Shown here: positions 7,195 to 15,344 of the stretch, piece after piece
Numbering within the stretch: the first letter of the stretch is position 1
Layout: each line of letters opens with the position of its first letter
Assembly (NCBI RefSeq): GCF_009604425.1
Contig: NZ_WEGI01000008.1
Location: 372,001-436,000, forward strand
Length of the DNA: 64,000 nt
DNA from: Nocardia aurantia
Lineage (GTDB): Bacteria > Actinomycetota > Actinomycetes > Mycobacteriales > Mycobacteriaceae
Direction: 5' to 3'
Notes under the pieces: generated by a model
What the model was told of the DNA's origin: nothing
The model's database searches: none
Seen by the model: only the letters and a program-made list of their open reading frames with translations
Position numbers and translations under genes: made by a program

Positions 7195-8973
7195 ATGGCC
7201 CATCCTTCGGTCGCCGGTCGGCTGGTGTCGGTCAATGTGGGGATGCCCGCGGACGTCGAGTGGCGCGGGCAGCGGGTGCGCACGGGGATCTGGAAATCGC
7301 CGGTGCGGGGTCCGGTCATGGTGCGGCGGCTCAACATCGACGGCGACGGGCAGGGGGATCTGGCCGGGCACGGCGGGGAGATGCGGGCCGTCATGGTCTA
7401 CCAGCTGGACTCCTATCGGCACTGGGCCCTGGAGTTGGGTCGCGACGATCTCACACCCGGGAATTTCGGTGAGAATCTCACCGTCGAGGGGCTGGCCGAT
7501 GCCGAGGTGTGCATCGGTGACCGGTTCCGGATCGGCGGCGCGGTGCTGGAGGTCACCCAGCCGCGCGTGACGTGTTATCGGGTCGGGATCCGCATGAACG
7601 AACCGCGGATGGCGTCGTTGCTCGTCGCGCACGGCCGGCCCGGGTTCTATTTCCGGGTGCTGGAGGAGGGGGAGATCGAGGCGGGACAGGAGATCGTCAA
7701 GGTCGCCGGCGGGCCGGAGTCGATGCCGGTGGTGGCGATCGATCGGCTGCTCTACACCCCCGACCGTCCCGCGGATCAGCTGATCCGCGCACTGCGGATC
7801 GACGCGCTGAGCCCGGGGTGGAAGGAGTCGTTCCGGGCTCTGCTCGCGGATTCGGACGGTGCGGGCAATGTGGGTCTCACCGCTGCCGCGTCCGCGCCGG
7901 CGCCGGCCTGGGCCGGTTTCCGGCCGCTGCTGGTGACCGCCGTCCGCCGGGAGAGCGCCGCCGTGATCTCCATCCGGCTGGCCGATCCGGCCGGCCGGCC
8001 CCTGCCCGCCGCCCTGCCGGGCCAATACCTGACGGTGCGTGTCCCGGGGGATCAGCCGGGCGAGCAGGCCCTGATCCGCGACTATTCGCTGTCCGGCGCT
8101 CCCGGCGCGCCCGAGTACCGGATCGGGGTGAAGGCCGAGCCGCACGGCGGGGCCAGTAACCGGTTGCATCGCTCGCTGCGGGTCGGTGACCGGCTGGAGG
8201 CGGCTGCGCCGCGCGGCACCTTCCTGCTCGCCGACGGCACCGCACCGGTACTGCTGATCTCCGCCGGCATCGGTGTCACACCGATGCTGGCGATGCTGCG
8301 CGCGCTCGCGGACCAGGGCTCCACGCGGCAGATCTGGTGGCTGCACGGCGCTCGCGACGGCACCGAGCACCCGTTCGCCGAGGAGGCGAGGGAACTGCTG
8401 AATCGCCTGCCCGGCAGCCACTTTCGCATCTGCTACAGCCGTCCCGCCGCGGCCGACCGCCTCGGCGTGGACTACACCGACGCCGGGCACCTCGACGCGG
8501 AACTGCTGGACCGGCTCGCACCGCCGCGCGACGCCTACGCCTATCTGTGCGGCCCGAATCCGTTCATGGCGAACGTGATCGACGCGCTCACCGCACACGG
8601 ACTGGACCGCCGCCGGATCCGCACCGAGATCTTCGGCGCCGAACCCGGCAGCACCCCCGGCATCGCCGCGACACCGGCCCGGCCACCGCATCAGCCGCCG
8701 GGCCCACCGGCCACCGGTCCCTCGGTGACCTTCGCCCGCAGCGGATTCGGCACGAACTACGACGCCGAGCGCTACGTGAGCCTGCTCGAACTGGCCGAGG
8801 CCTGCGATGTGCCGGTGCGGTGGTCCTGCCGGACGGGTGTCTGTCACACGTGCGAAACGCCTCTCGGTGCCGGGCGGGTCGGCTACGACCCCGACCCGCT
8901 CGACCCGCCCGCGAACGGCGATGTGCTGCTGTGCTGTTCGGCGCCGCTCGACGACATCGTGCTCGATCTGTGA
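7195..8973 (+). CDS. MOSC - FAD/NAD(P)H reductase - [2Fe-2S] ferredoxin fusion protein
   Basis: A 592-residue cytoplasmic redox protein of three modules. Residues about 1-230 are a MOSC domain (YiiM-like: LNIDGDGQGDLAGHGGEMRAV, then FGENLTVEGL and QPRVTCYRVG with the conserved Cys, likely for Mo-cofactor or sulfur handling) plus a helical tail. Residues about 240-480 are a ferredoxin-NADP reductase-type core (RDYSLSG for flavin, ISAGIGVTPMLAMLRAL for nucleotide, YLCGPNPFM near the end). Residues about 505-592 are a plant-type [2Fe-2S] domain with CRTGVCHTC and a distal CCSAP, giving the C-x4-C-x2-C...C pattern. The order matches vanillate O-demethylase reductase-like chains with MOSC added in front. 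A role in electron delivery to a molybdoenzyme or detoxification of hydroxylamino compounds is inferred. The following ALDH gene is convergent. Confidence 0.88.
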   Translation: MAHPSVAGRLVSVNVGMPADVEWRGQRVRTGIWKSPVRGPVMVRRLNIDGDGQGDLAGHGGEMRAVMVYQLDSYRHWALELGRDDLTPGNFGENLTVEGLADAEVCIGDRFRIGGAVLEVTQPRVTCYRVGIRMNEPRMASLLVAHGRPGFYFRVLEEGEIEAGQEIVKVAGGPESMPVVAIDRLLYTPDRPADQLIRALRIDALSPGWKESFRALLADSDGAGNVGLTAAASAPAPAWAGFRPLLVTAVRRESAAVISIRLADPAGRPLPAALPGQYLTVRVPGDQPGEQALIRDYSLSGAPGAPEYRIGVKAEPHGGASNRLHRSLRVGDRLEAAAPRGTFLLADGTAPVLLISAGIGVTPMLAMLRALADQGSTRQIWWLHGARDGTEHPFAEEARELLNRLPGSHFRICYSRPAAADRLGVDYTDAGHLDAELLDRLAPPRDAYAYLCGPNPFMANVIDALTAHGLDRRRIRTEIFGAEPGSTPGIAATPARPPHQPPGPPATGPSVTFARSGFGTNYDAERYVSLLELAEACDVPVRWSCRTGVCHTCETPLGAGRVGYDPDPLDPPANGDVLLCCSAPLDDIVLDL

Positions 8974-9005
8974 GGTGATGACACCGGAGGACGTTGCGGC
9001 GGAAT

Positions 9006-10496
9006 TCAATTCAGGATCGACGCCAGCGTCTTCCGTTCCAGGAACTCCTCGAGGCCCGCGACGCCCATCTCCCGTCCGATGCCGGATTGTTTGTAACCGC
9101 CGAACGGCGCGTCGGGGTGGAAGTAGTTGCCGCCGTTGATGCTGAAGGTGCCGGTCCGCACACGCCGCGCGATCGCCAGCGCGCGCCGCTCGTCCGCGCT
9201 GAACACCGCCCCGGACAGGCCGTAGGCGGAATGGTTGGCGATGCGGACCGCGTCGTCGTCGCCGTCGTACGGGGTCACGGCCAGGACCGGGCCGAAGACC
9301 TCCTCCTGGGCGATCTCGCTGTCCGGGTCGACCCCGGCCAGCAGCGTCGGGGTGTAGAAGTATCCGGGACCGACCTTCTCGCCGCCGGTGACCAGGCGGG
9401 CGCCGGCGGCGACCGCGCGCTGGACGAGGCCGTCGACCTTGTCGCGTTGCCGTTCGCTGATCAGCGGTCCCATATAGGTCTTCCGGTCGCGCGGATCGCC
9501 GTGCCGTACGCGGGCCATGTTCGCGGCGACGAGGTCCACGACGGCGTCGTGGTCGGCGCGCGGCACCAGCAGCCGGGTGGTCAGCGCGCACGCCTGCCCG
9601 GCATTGAGAGTCGCCGCGAAGGCGGCGTACCGGGCCACCGCCGGGTAGTCGGCGTCGTCGAGGGCGATGGCGGCCGATTTGCCGCCGAGTTCCAGGAATA
9701 CCCGTTTGAGTCCTGTCCCGGCGGCGGACATGATCTGCCGGCCGACCGCGGTCGACCCGGTGAAGGTGATCAGATCCACCTCGGGATGGGTGGTCATCGC
9801 CTCGCCGACGTCGATCCTCGACGACGACAGGATGTTGACGACCCCGGCGGGAATGTCGGTGTGCCGCTTGATGATCTCGCCCAGCGCCAGGGTGATCAGC
9901 GGTGTGTCGGGCGCGGCCTTCAGCACCACCGTGCAACCGGCCGCGAGCGCCGGCGCGAGTTTCGCCAGCGCCAGCTGGTTCGGATAGTTGTAGGCGATGA
10001 TGGCCGACACCACCCCGGCCGCCTCCTTCTCCACCCAGCGCCGGTGCTGTTGCTTCAGATATTCGACGGCGCCGAGATCCTCGGTGAACGAATAGGTCCG
10101 GAGCAGATCGGCGTAATATTTGACGATCCCGATCGGATCCTCCAGCTGCGCTGCGCGAGTCAGCGCCAGGGTGGCGCCCACTTCGGCGATCGTCAACTCC
10201 CGCAACTCTTCCAGGTTGTCGGTCAGCGCCCGATGCAACTGGTCGAGGCAGTGGATCCGCTGCTCGACATCCGTGGCCCAGGTGCCGGTGTCGAAGGCCT
10301 TGCGGGCCGCGGCGATCGCGGCGTGCGCCTCGGCGACGGTCGCGTCGGGGGCGTATCCGACGAGGGCCTCGGTCGCCGGGTTGTAGGACGGATAGGTGCC
10401 GGTGGCGCCGACCAGTTCGCCGTCGATGAGGAGCTTGCGGTCGGGTCCGGCCGCCGCACTACCGGTTTCGGGGATATCCGAGCGATCTGTGGTCAT
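9006..10496 (-). CDS. NAD(P)-dependent aldehyde dehydrogenase
   Basis: A 496-residue protein of normal family length. It oxidises an aldehyde to the acid with NAD(P). Visible motifs are IAYNYPNQLALAKLAPALAAG for cofactor binding, FTGSTAVGRQI for the Rossmann loop, LELGGKSAAIALDD with the general-base Glu, and NAGQACAL with the catalytic Cys at about 303, followed by EEVFGPVLAV near the C-terminus. The substrate cannot be read from sequence. The ATG at 10496 opens the conserved N-terminus. The upstream region carries a perfect inverted repeat at 10558-10570 and a KstR-like site at 10727, and is shared with the divergent DUF385 gene, so a role in lipid or steroid breakdown is possible but inferred. 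Confidence 0.93.
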   Translation of the reverse strand: MTTDRSDIPETGSAAAGPDRKLLIDGELVGATGTYPSYNPATEALVGYAPDATVAEAHAAIAAARKAFDTGTWATDVEQRIHCLDQLHRALTDNLEELRELTIAEVGATLALTRAAQLEDPIGIVKYYADLLRTYSFTEDLGAVEYLKQQHRRWVEKEAAGVVSAIIAYNYPNQLALAKLAPALAAGCTVVLKAAPDTPLITLALGEIIKRHTDIPAGVVNILSSSRIDVGEAMTTHPEVDLITFTGSTAVGRQIMSAAGTGLKRVFLELGGKSAAIALDDADYPAVARYAAFAATLNAGQACALTTRLLVPRADHDAVVDLVAANMARVRHGDPRDRKTYMGPLISERQRDKVDGLVQRAVAAGARLVTGGEKVGPGYFYTPTLLAGVDPDSEIAQEEVFGPVLAVTPYDGDDDAVRIANHSAYGLSGAVFSADERRALAIARRVRTGTFSINGGNYFHPDAPFGGYKQSGIGREMGVAGLEEFLERKTLASILN

Positions 10497-10557
10497 GTCC
10501 TGTCTTCCATGTGCGTGTGCAGGGTCGACGGCCGGTACCGAGCGGCGATGTTAGTCA

Positions 10558-10570
10558 AGTGTTTAACACT
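10558..10570. promoter_or_regulatory. Inverted repeat upstream of the aldehyde dehydrogenase
   Basis: AGTGTT-T-AACACT is a perfect 6-bp inverted repeat around a single base, 62 bp upstream of the dehydrogenase start and within a short AT-rich patch. It has the size and symmetry of a TetR-family operator, but the cognate protein is not evident. Confidence 0.4.
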
Positions 10571-10726
10571 CCGGTTTCGGAGGTGTCAAGGTCGCGTGTC
10601 CGGGCTTGCACGGTAATGCCTGTTCCGCTCGGCGCGGGTAAGCGGCTCGTTCGGAAAATGTTGGTCGATCGATCAGCAATCGAGAACGTTCGGATAGTTC
10701 GCGGGCGCGGCCCTCCCGCCAGAAAA

Positions 10727-10740
10727 TGAAACGTGTTCTA
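10727..10740. promoter_or_regulatory. KstR-like operator
   Basis: TGAAACGTGTTCTA fits every fixed position of TnnAACnnGTTnnA, the KstR operator described for the cholesterol regulon of mycobacteria and relatives. It lies 46 bp upstream of the DUF385 start, at promoter distance. The match is exact to the consensus, but the consensus has only 8 fixed bases and could occur by chance. Confidence 0.5.
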
Positions 10741-10786
10741 ATAAAGTCGGTCGGCGAGATCGGCCGTTCGTCGACGAAGGAGGGTC

Positions 10787-11278
10787 ATGACAGCGACCGC
10801 ACCGCCCCCGAAGCATCTCGATTCGCCGTTGCTGCCGAAGCTTTTCCGGCGCGTCGGCAGGGTGCAGGTGTGGCTCTATCGGCGCACCGGCGGGCGTATC
10901 GGCGGCAAGTGGCGCATCGGCGCGGGCTTCCGGAAGCCGGTCCCGACGATGCTGCTCGAGCACCGTGGCCGCAAATCCGGTGTGGTCTACACGATTCCGC
11001 TGCTCTACATCACCGACGGGCCCGATACCGTCGTCGTGGCCTCGCAGGGCGGGCTGCCGAAACATCCGCAGTGGTACCACAATCTGCGCGCGCATCCCGA
11101 TACCCACCTCCAGATCGGCCGCGACCGGCGGCCGGTGCGAGCGGTCGTGGCCGATCCGCGTCAGCGAGCGCGCCTGTGGCCGAAGCTCATCGAGGCCTAT
11201 GCGGATTTCGATACCTACCAGGAATGGACCGATCGGGAGATCCCGGTCGTGATCCTGCGCCCGCGACCGGGTCCGTAG
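10787..11278 (+). CDS. DDN-like deazaflavin (F420)-dependent nitroreductase-family protein
   Basis: A 163-residue split-barrel protein of the DUF385/F420H2-dependent nitroreductase family, whose members reduce quinones or nitro compounds with F420. Landmarks are TMLLEHRGRKSGVVYTIPLLYI (the LeTtGRkSG-type motif), VVVASQGGLPKHPQWYHNLRAHPD, and the terminal REIPVVILRPR. Length is normal. A strong AAGGAGGG lies just before the ATG. A KstR-like site sits in its promoter, and a thioesterase gene follows 107 bp downstream in the same direction. The physiological substrate is unknown. Confidence 0.88.
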   Translation: MTATAPPPKHLDSPLLPKLFRRVGRVQVWLYRRTGGRIGGKWRIGAGFRKPVPTMLLEHRGRKSGVVYTIPLLYITDGPDTVVVASQGGLPKHPQWYHNLRAHPDTHLQIGRDRRPVRAVVADPRQRARLWPKLIEAYADFDTYQEWTDREIPVVILRPRPGP

Positions 11279-11385
11279 CGCGGCGGCGCGCGGTACTCGG
11301 CAGTGCCGGAAGGGGTTTCGCCGATATAGTCGGTTCCGGGTCCGCCGGGCCGCATCCGCCTGTGGGAAAGTGCGAAAGCGTCACG

Positions 11386-12222
11386 ATGTCGTCCTCGTTC
11401 AGCAGTGAGACCACGCTCGTCGCCGACCGGGCGGTGGCCGGCCGCTACACCACCGTCCTGAGCGCCGACTGGAACGCGCCGGTGTACCCGCACGGCGGCG
11501 TCACCGCCGCCCTCGCGGTTCACGCGATGCGGCAGGAGCTCGACCAGCCGTTGCGTTCGGTGCACACCCTGTTCGTCAGCCCGGTTCCACCGGGACCTGT
11601 CACCGTCGACGTCACGGTGCTGAGACGCGGTCGCACCGTCAGCCAGGCCGTCGCCACGCTCACCACCGAGACGAGGACCGGACTGATCGCGACCGCGGCG
11701 TTCGGCGACGATCGGCCCGGATTCGAGTTCACCGACCTCGTGATGCCGGCGGTGGCGCCGCCCGAGGACTGCCGCTCCTTCGACGAGACGTCGCTCGCCG
11801 AGGGGTTCGAGCTCGCGCCGCTGTGGCAGCAACTGGACGGCCGGATGGCCCACGGCCACGCGCCGTGGGAGCGGCATCCGCCGCAGTCCTCCGAACAGGT
11901 CTACTGGTACCGGTTCCATCAGCCGCCGCGGGACGGTCACGGCGTCCTGGACCCGGCCGCCCTGCTGGTCCTGGCCGACACGATGGCCGGCGCCATCGGC
12001 GAGCGGATGGGCAGCGACGCGCGGCGCTGGCTGGCCCCGAGCGTGGAGATGACCCTGCGTGTGCTGGAACCGGTTCGCGGTGAGTGGATCCTGTCCCGCA
12101 TCCGCGCCCATCACTCCGGTCACGGCTACGTCAGCATGGAGAACGAGCTCTGGGATCCGGAGACCGGTGTCCTCGTCGCGCACGGCACCCAGCTCGCGTT
12201 CTACTCCTTCCCGTCATCGTGA
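11386..12222 (+). CDS. Acyl-CoA thioesterase-family (double hot-dog) protein
   Basis: A 278-residue protein with two hot-dog repeats, as in the TesB/4HBT_3 group that hydrolyses acyl-CoA. The first half begins YTTVLSADWNAPVYPHGGVTAALAVHAM, with the characteristic HGG and helix, and continues VHTLFVSPVPPGPVTVDVTVLRRGRTVSQA. The second half has LLVLADTMAGAIGE and PSVEMTLRVLEPVRGEWIL, then MENELWDPETGVLVAHGTQLAFY. The ATG at 11386 opens the conserved N-terminus; the longer frame upstream overlaps the previous gene and is not protein-like. It lies between the DUF385 gene and an amidase on the same strand and may be part of one transcript. Confidence 0.82.
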   Translation: MSSSFSSETTLVADRAVAGRYTTVLSADWNAPVYPHGGVTAALAVHAMRQELDQPLRSVHTLFVSPVPPGPVTVDVTVLRRGRTVSQAVATLTTETRTGLIATAAFGDDRPGFEFTDLVMPAVAPPEDCRSFDETSLAEGFELAPLWQQLDGRMAHGHAPWERHPPQSSEQVYWYRFHQPPRDGHGVLDPAALLVLADTMAGAIGERMGSDARRWLAPSVEMTLRVLEPVRGEWILSRIRAHHSGHGYVSMENELWDPETGVLVAHGTQLAFYSFPSS

Positions 12223-12384
12223 CCGTCGCGCACGCGCGCGGGCCGTCGCATCGATACGCTCGGGACGGGCATTCCGGATATGTCTCGGCGGACGTCCACG
12301 CCGCGTGCCTCCGGGACGCTCCCCCGCGGTGAACGAGAATCGGTACGGCCTGGCAGCCCGGTGCCGGCGAACGAGGAGGCGACG

Positions 12385-13884
12385 ATGCGGTTCGACGAAT
12401 ACCGCGGATACGACGCGGTCGGCCTGGCCGGCCTGGTCTCCCGGGGCGAGGTGCATCCCGCCGAGCTGTTCCGGCTCGCCCTGGATCGCTGCGCGGAGGT
12501 CGACCCGGCGATCAACGCGACGAGCCTGCTGATGGAGCAGAACGGTAAGGAGCTCGCCGAGCGCGAACCCGCCGGGCCCTTCGGCGGCGTGCCGTTCCTC
12601 ATCAAGGATCTGAATCAGGACTACGCGGGCTACCCGACCTCCGCCGGCACCGGGCCGCTGCGCTCGGTCCGCGCGACCGCCAACAGCCTCGTGGTGCAGC
12701 GCTGGCTGGACGCCGGCCTGGTGATCTTCGGCAAGACCACCACCCCGGAATTCGGCAGCAAGGCGATCACCGAGACCCGCACGTTCGGCGCGACCCGCAA
12801 TCCGTGGGACACGACCCGGACGCCGGGCGGTTCCTCCGGCGGGTCGGCGGCGGCCGTGGCAGCGGGCATCGTGCCCATGGCGGGCGCCAGCGACGGTGGT
12901 GGCTCCATCCGTATCCCGGCCGCCTGCACGGGACTGTTCGGCCTCAAGCCGGGCCGCGGGCTGGTCAGCAGCGGTCCGCTGGTCGGCGATCCGTTGTTCG
13001 GCGCGGCCTCCGAGGGCGTGCTGTCACGCAGCGTGCGCGACACCGCCACCATGCTCGATGTCCTGAGTGTGCCGGATCCCGGTGCGCCCTACCAGGTTTC
13101 GCGTCCCGACCGCCCGTATCGCGATGCCGTCACCGAACCGCCGCGCCGCCTGCGCATCGGCTTCACCTCCGAATCACCCCTGGGCACAAAGGTTTCCGCC
13201 GAGGCGGTCCGGGCGGTGGAGGACGCCGCCACGCTCCTCGAATCCCTGGGCCACACTGTGGAATCCGCCGACCCGGGGATCGACGGCCGCCGGATGTCCA
13301 TGGATTTCATGACGGTGTGGACGGCCCAGTCGGCCTCGCGGCTCGCGCTGGCCTGCCGGGCGACCCGTTCGTCGCCGACGGATTTCGATATCGACACCCA
13401 GGTGCTGGCGGCGGTGGGCCGCGCGGTGGCGGCGCCCGCGTTGATGCAGGCGCACGCCCGCTGGAACGACTACACCCGGGCGCTGGCCGGCTTCCACCAC
13501 ACGCACGACCTGCTGCTCACCCCCACCCTCGCCGAACCGCCGCTGCACATCGGCCGGAACCGGACTCCGGCGCCCGCCCGCGCCGTGCTGCCGCCGCTGC
13601 TCCGGGTGGGCGCCGGCCGGATCATCGCGCGCACGGCCTATTACCGCGGTCTGGTCACCGCCAACCTCGCCGCGGTCCCCTTCACCCAGCTGGCCAACAT
13701 CACCGGCCGCCCCGCGATGAACGTCCCCACCTCTTGGACGCCCGAGGGTCTCCCGCTGGGGGTCCAATTCGTCGGCCCCTCCGGCAGCGAATACCTGCTG
13801 CTGCAGCTCGCCGCCGAAATCGAAAGCGCGCGACCGTGGTTCGACCGCCATCCACCGGAGCCCGCCCGGAACCGAACCCCCTGA
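12385..13884 (+). CDS. Amidase-signature family hydrolase
   Basis: A 499-residue amidase-signature enzyme that hydrolyses an amide to acid and ammonia or amine. The Ser-cisSer-Lys triad is visible: Lys about 74 in FLIKDLNQ, the TPGGSSGGSAAAVAAG block near residue 150 with the cis-Ser, and the nucleophile Ser about 174 in DGGGSIRIPA. The end NITGRPAMNVP...GLPLGVQFVGP is also typical. The ATG at 12385 follows GAGGAGG; an in-frame extension to 12280 has no support. Substrate unknown; many actinobacterial homologues act on small aromatic or aliphatic amides. The downstream stretch contains the remnant of a TetR gene in the opposite orientation. Confidence 0.92.
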   Translation: MRFDEYRGYDAVGLAGLVSRGEVHPAELFRLALDRCAEVDPAINATSLLMEQNGKELAEREPAGPFGGVPFLIKDLNQDYAGYPTSAGTGPLRSVRATANSLVVQRWLDAGLVIFGKTTTPEFGSKAITETRTFGATRNPWDTTRTPGGSSGGSAAAVAAGIVPMAGASDGGGSIRIPAACTGLFGLKPGRGLVSSGPLVGDPLFGAASEGVLSRSVRDTATMLDVLSVPDPGAPYQVSRPDRPYRDAVTEPPRRLRIGFTSESPLGTKVSAEAVRAVEDAATLLESLGHTVESADPGIDGRRMSMDFMTVWTAQSASRLALACRATRSSPTDFDIDTQVLAAVGRAVAAPALMQAHARWNDYTRALAGFHHTHDLLLTPTLAEPPLHIGRNRTPAPARAVLPPLLRVGAGRIIARTAYYRGLVTANLAAVPFTQLANITGRPAMNVPTSWTPEGLPLGVQFVGPSGSEYLLLQLAAEIESARPWFDRHPPEPARNRTP

Positions 13885-13888
13885 TCGG

Positions 13889-14180
13889 TCACCCCGCCGC
13901 GCGCAGGCGGGTCTCGACACCGGCGATGATGAGGTCCAGCCCGGCCCCGGATCGGTCGTGCCGCCAGGCTCGTTGCGCGGGTGACTGCGGCAGAATGTTC
14001 TCCCAACCCTGTTGGGCCGGACCGGATTTCGCGCCCGTCTCCGGTACCGGACAGGTGGTCAGCAGTCGGGCGCCGTCGCGGTGGGTCAGCATTCGCGGCC
14101 CGGGTGTCGGCGGCCGTCCGGCGCAGCAGGTGGATCCAGTCGGCGTCCAAGGCGGTGCGGCCTCGGTGACCGGGTCCCGG
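13889..14180 (-). pseudogene. Decayed 3' end of a TetR-family regulator
   Basis: No intact gene fits this 292-bp stretch, but minus-strand frames pieced together resemble the C-terminal ligand domain of TetR_C_1-type regulators. One frame gives LDADWIHLLRRTAADTRA (about 14150-14095). Another continues LTHRDGARLL and later GLDLIIAGVETRLRAAG, ending at a stop at 13889-13891. The middle is shortened and the helix-turn-helix half is missing. The fragment begins directly after the stop of the HEPN-type gene, suggesting that acquisition of the two-gene ATPase/HEPN cassette truncated a regulator. The reading is inference from motif-like pieces. Confidence 0.45.
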
Positions 14181-15344
14181 TCAATCCTCGAGATAGTCCA
14201 GAACTCGCCGCAGCAGGTCGTCGGTGACCGGCTTGTGGTGGGCCAGGTCGTTGCGCAGGTCCCGAAACGTCTGCAGTCGTTGCCGATCGCGGGAACCGAT
14301 GTCGACTCTGCGGGTTTCGACCAGCCAGGCCAGCGAACCGATCTCGATGATGTCGTCGCTGCGCCGGGCGAGACCGTGCAAGGCTTGTGCCGACGCCTTT
14401 TCCAGGATCGTCCGCTCGAAACGGGTACGCTCCTCGTCCACGTGCGGGATGAGGACGCGGTTGTGCGCCATCCACATTCGCCTGGCCACCTCGGCATCGT
14501 CCAGCGCGTGTGGCGCCGACCGGATACTGCGGCCCCAGCGCTCGACAAGTCCGTCCCGCCAGAGCTGTTCGAGCTCGACCGGTGGGGCCGTGAGCCCCCG
14601 GCGCGACTGCAGCCGTTGTGCCGCAGCAGGTTTCGGGTCCCAGTGCCGCGATTCGGTGCGATAGTCACGCACCGCGTCCGGCAGTCCCGTGCTGGTCCGG
14701 TCCCAGCTGCCGAAAAGGTGGTCCACACAGGGCAGATCCCAGCCGGCGAGTTCCGCGATGACCGCCGCGTCGACCGGATCGACGACCTGTTCGGAGATCG
14801 TGCTGAGCCGGATCTCGGTGTCGAGCCGATCGAGCACACCCCACCACCAGTGCACCGCGACACCCGCCGCGTCCAGGTGGGTGATGGTCGACCGCGGCAG
14901 ATCCGCCAACCGGACCGCGATGACGAGTTTCGGGCGATCCTCGATCGACAATCCGCACGCGTTCAGCTGGGCCGGCCAGCGGCGCACGATCTCCTCGACA
15001 TCGTGGTGCTGCCAACCGGGAATCAGCACCCACGACCCGTGCCAGGCCGTCCACCCGATGATCGTGTCCCACTCCTCGTAGTCCCGAGCGTGCAGCGGGT
15101 CGACGCCGAACGTGGCCAGGATACGGGTGGGGAACGCTTCGGTGGACGGGTCACAATACTCGGCCCGCCCGTTCTCGGCAGCGATCTCGTGGAGTATCGC
15201 GTCCGCGACGCCGGCCTCGACCATCGCCTCGGGGAATACGACGACCACTGACTTGCCCAGCCGCAGTCCGGCGAGGATCTCGCCGATGAAACGCGCGGGG
15301 CCCGGCAGTCTCGGGTAGAAATCGGCGAGGGGTTGGTGGCTCAT
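14181..15344 (-). CDS. HEPN-motif protein, partner of the large ATPase
   Basis: A 387-residue protein with no named family that I recognise. The first half looks like an alpha/beta Rossmann-type fold (RFIGEILAGLRLGKSVVVVFP, then WVLIPGWQ and KLVIAVRLADLP); its LRLGKS element resembles, but is one residue short of, a Walker A motif. The C-terminal helical part ends TFRDLRNDLAHHKPVTDDLLRRVL. Here R364-N365-x3-H369 is the R-N-x3-H signature of HEPN domains, many of which are metal-independent RNases in toxins and antiviral systems. Its ATG overlaps the stop of the 1,798-residue ATPase by 4 bp, so the pair is translated together. The best guess is that this protein is the effector and the ATPase its sensor or switch; activity is inferred, not shown. 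Confidence 0.72.
   Translation of the reverse strand: MSHQPLADFYPRLPGPARFIGEILAGLRLGKSVVVVFPEAMVEAGVADAILHEIAAENGRAEYCDPSTEAFPTRILATFGVDPLHARDYEEWDTIIGWTAWHGSWVLIPGWQHHDVEEIVRRWPAQLNACGLSIEDRPKLVIAVRLADLPRSTITHLDAAGVAVHWWWGVLDRLDTEIRLSTISEQVVDPVDAAVIAELAGWDLPCVDHLFGSWDRTSTGLPDAVRDYRTESRHWDPKPAAAQRLQSRRGLTAPPVELEQLWRDGLVERWGRSIRSAPHALDDAEVARRMWMAHNRVLIPHVDEERTRFERTILEKASAQALHGLARRSDDIIEIGSLAWLVETRRVDIGSRDRQRLQTFRDLRNDLAHHKPVTDDLLRRVLDYLED

Noticed and set aside
7009..9936. A 975-codon minus-strand frame across the MOSC fusion and the aldehyde dehydrogenase
   Set aside because: It spans two convergent, well-supported genes and is low-complexity Arg/Gly/Pro sequence.
12804..15251. An 815-codon plus-strand frame from the amidase into the HEPN gene
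   Set aside because: It is out of frame with the amidase and antisense to the HEPN gene; no motif.
15210..15290. Walker A motif in the HEPN-type protein (LRLGKS)
   Set aside because: Spacing is one residue short of GxxxxGK[S/T] and no Walker B was found, so I do not call it an active NTPase.
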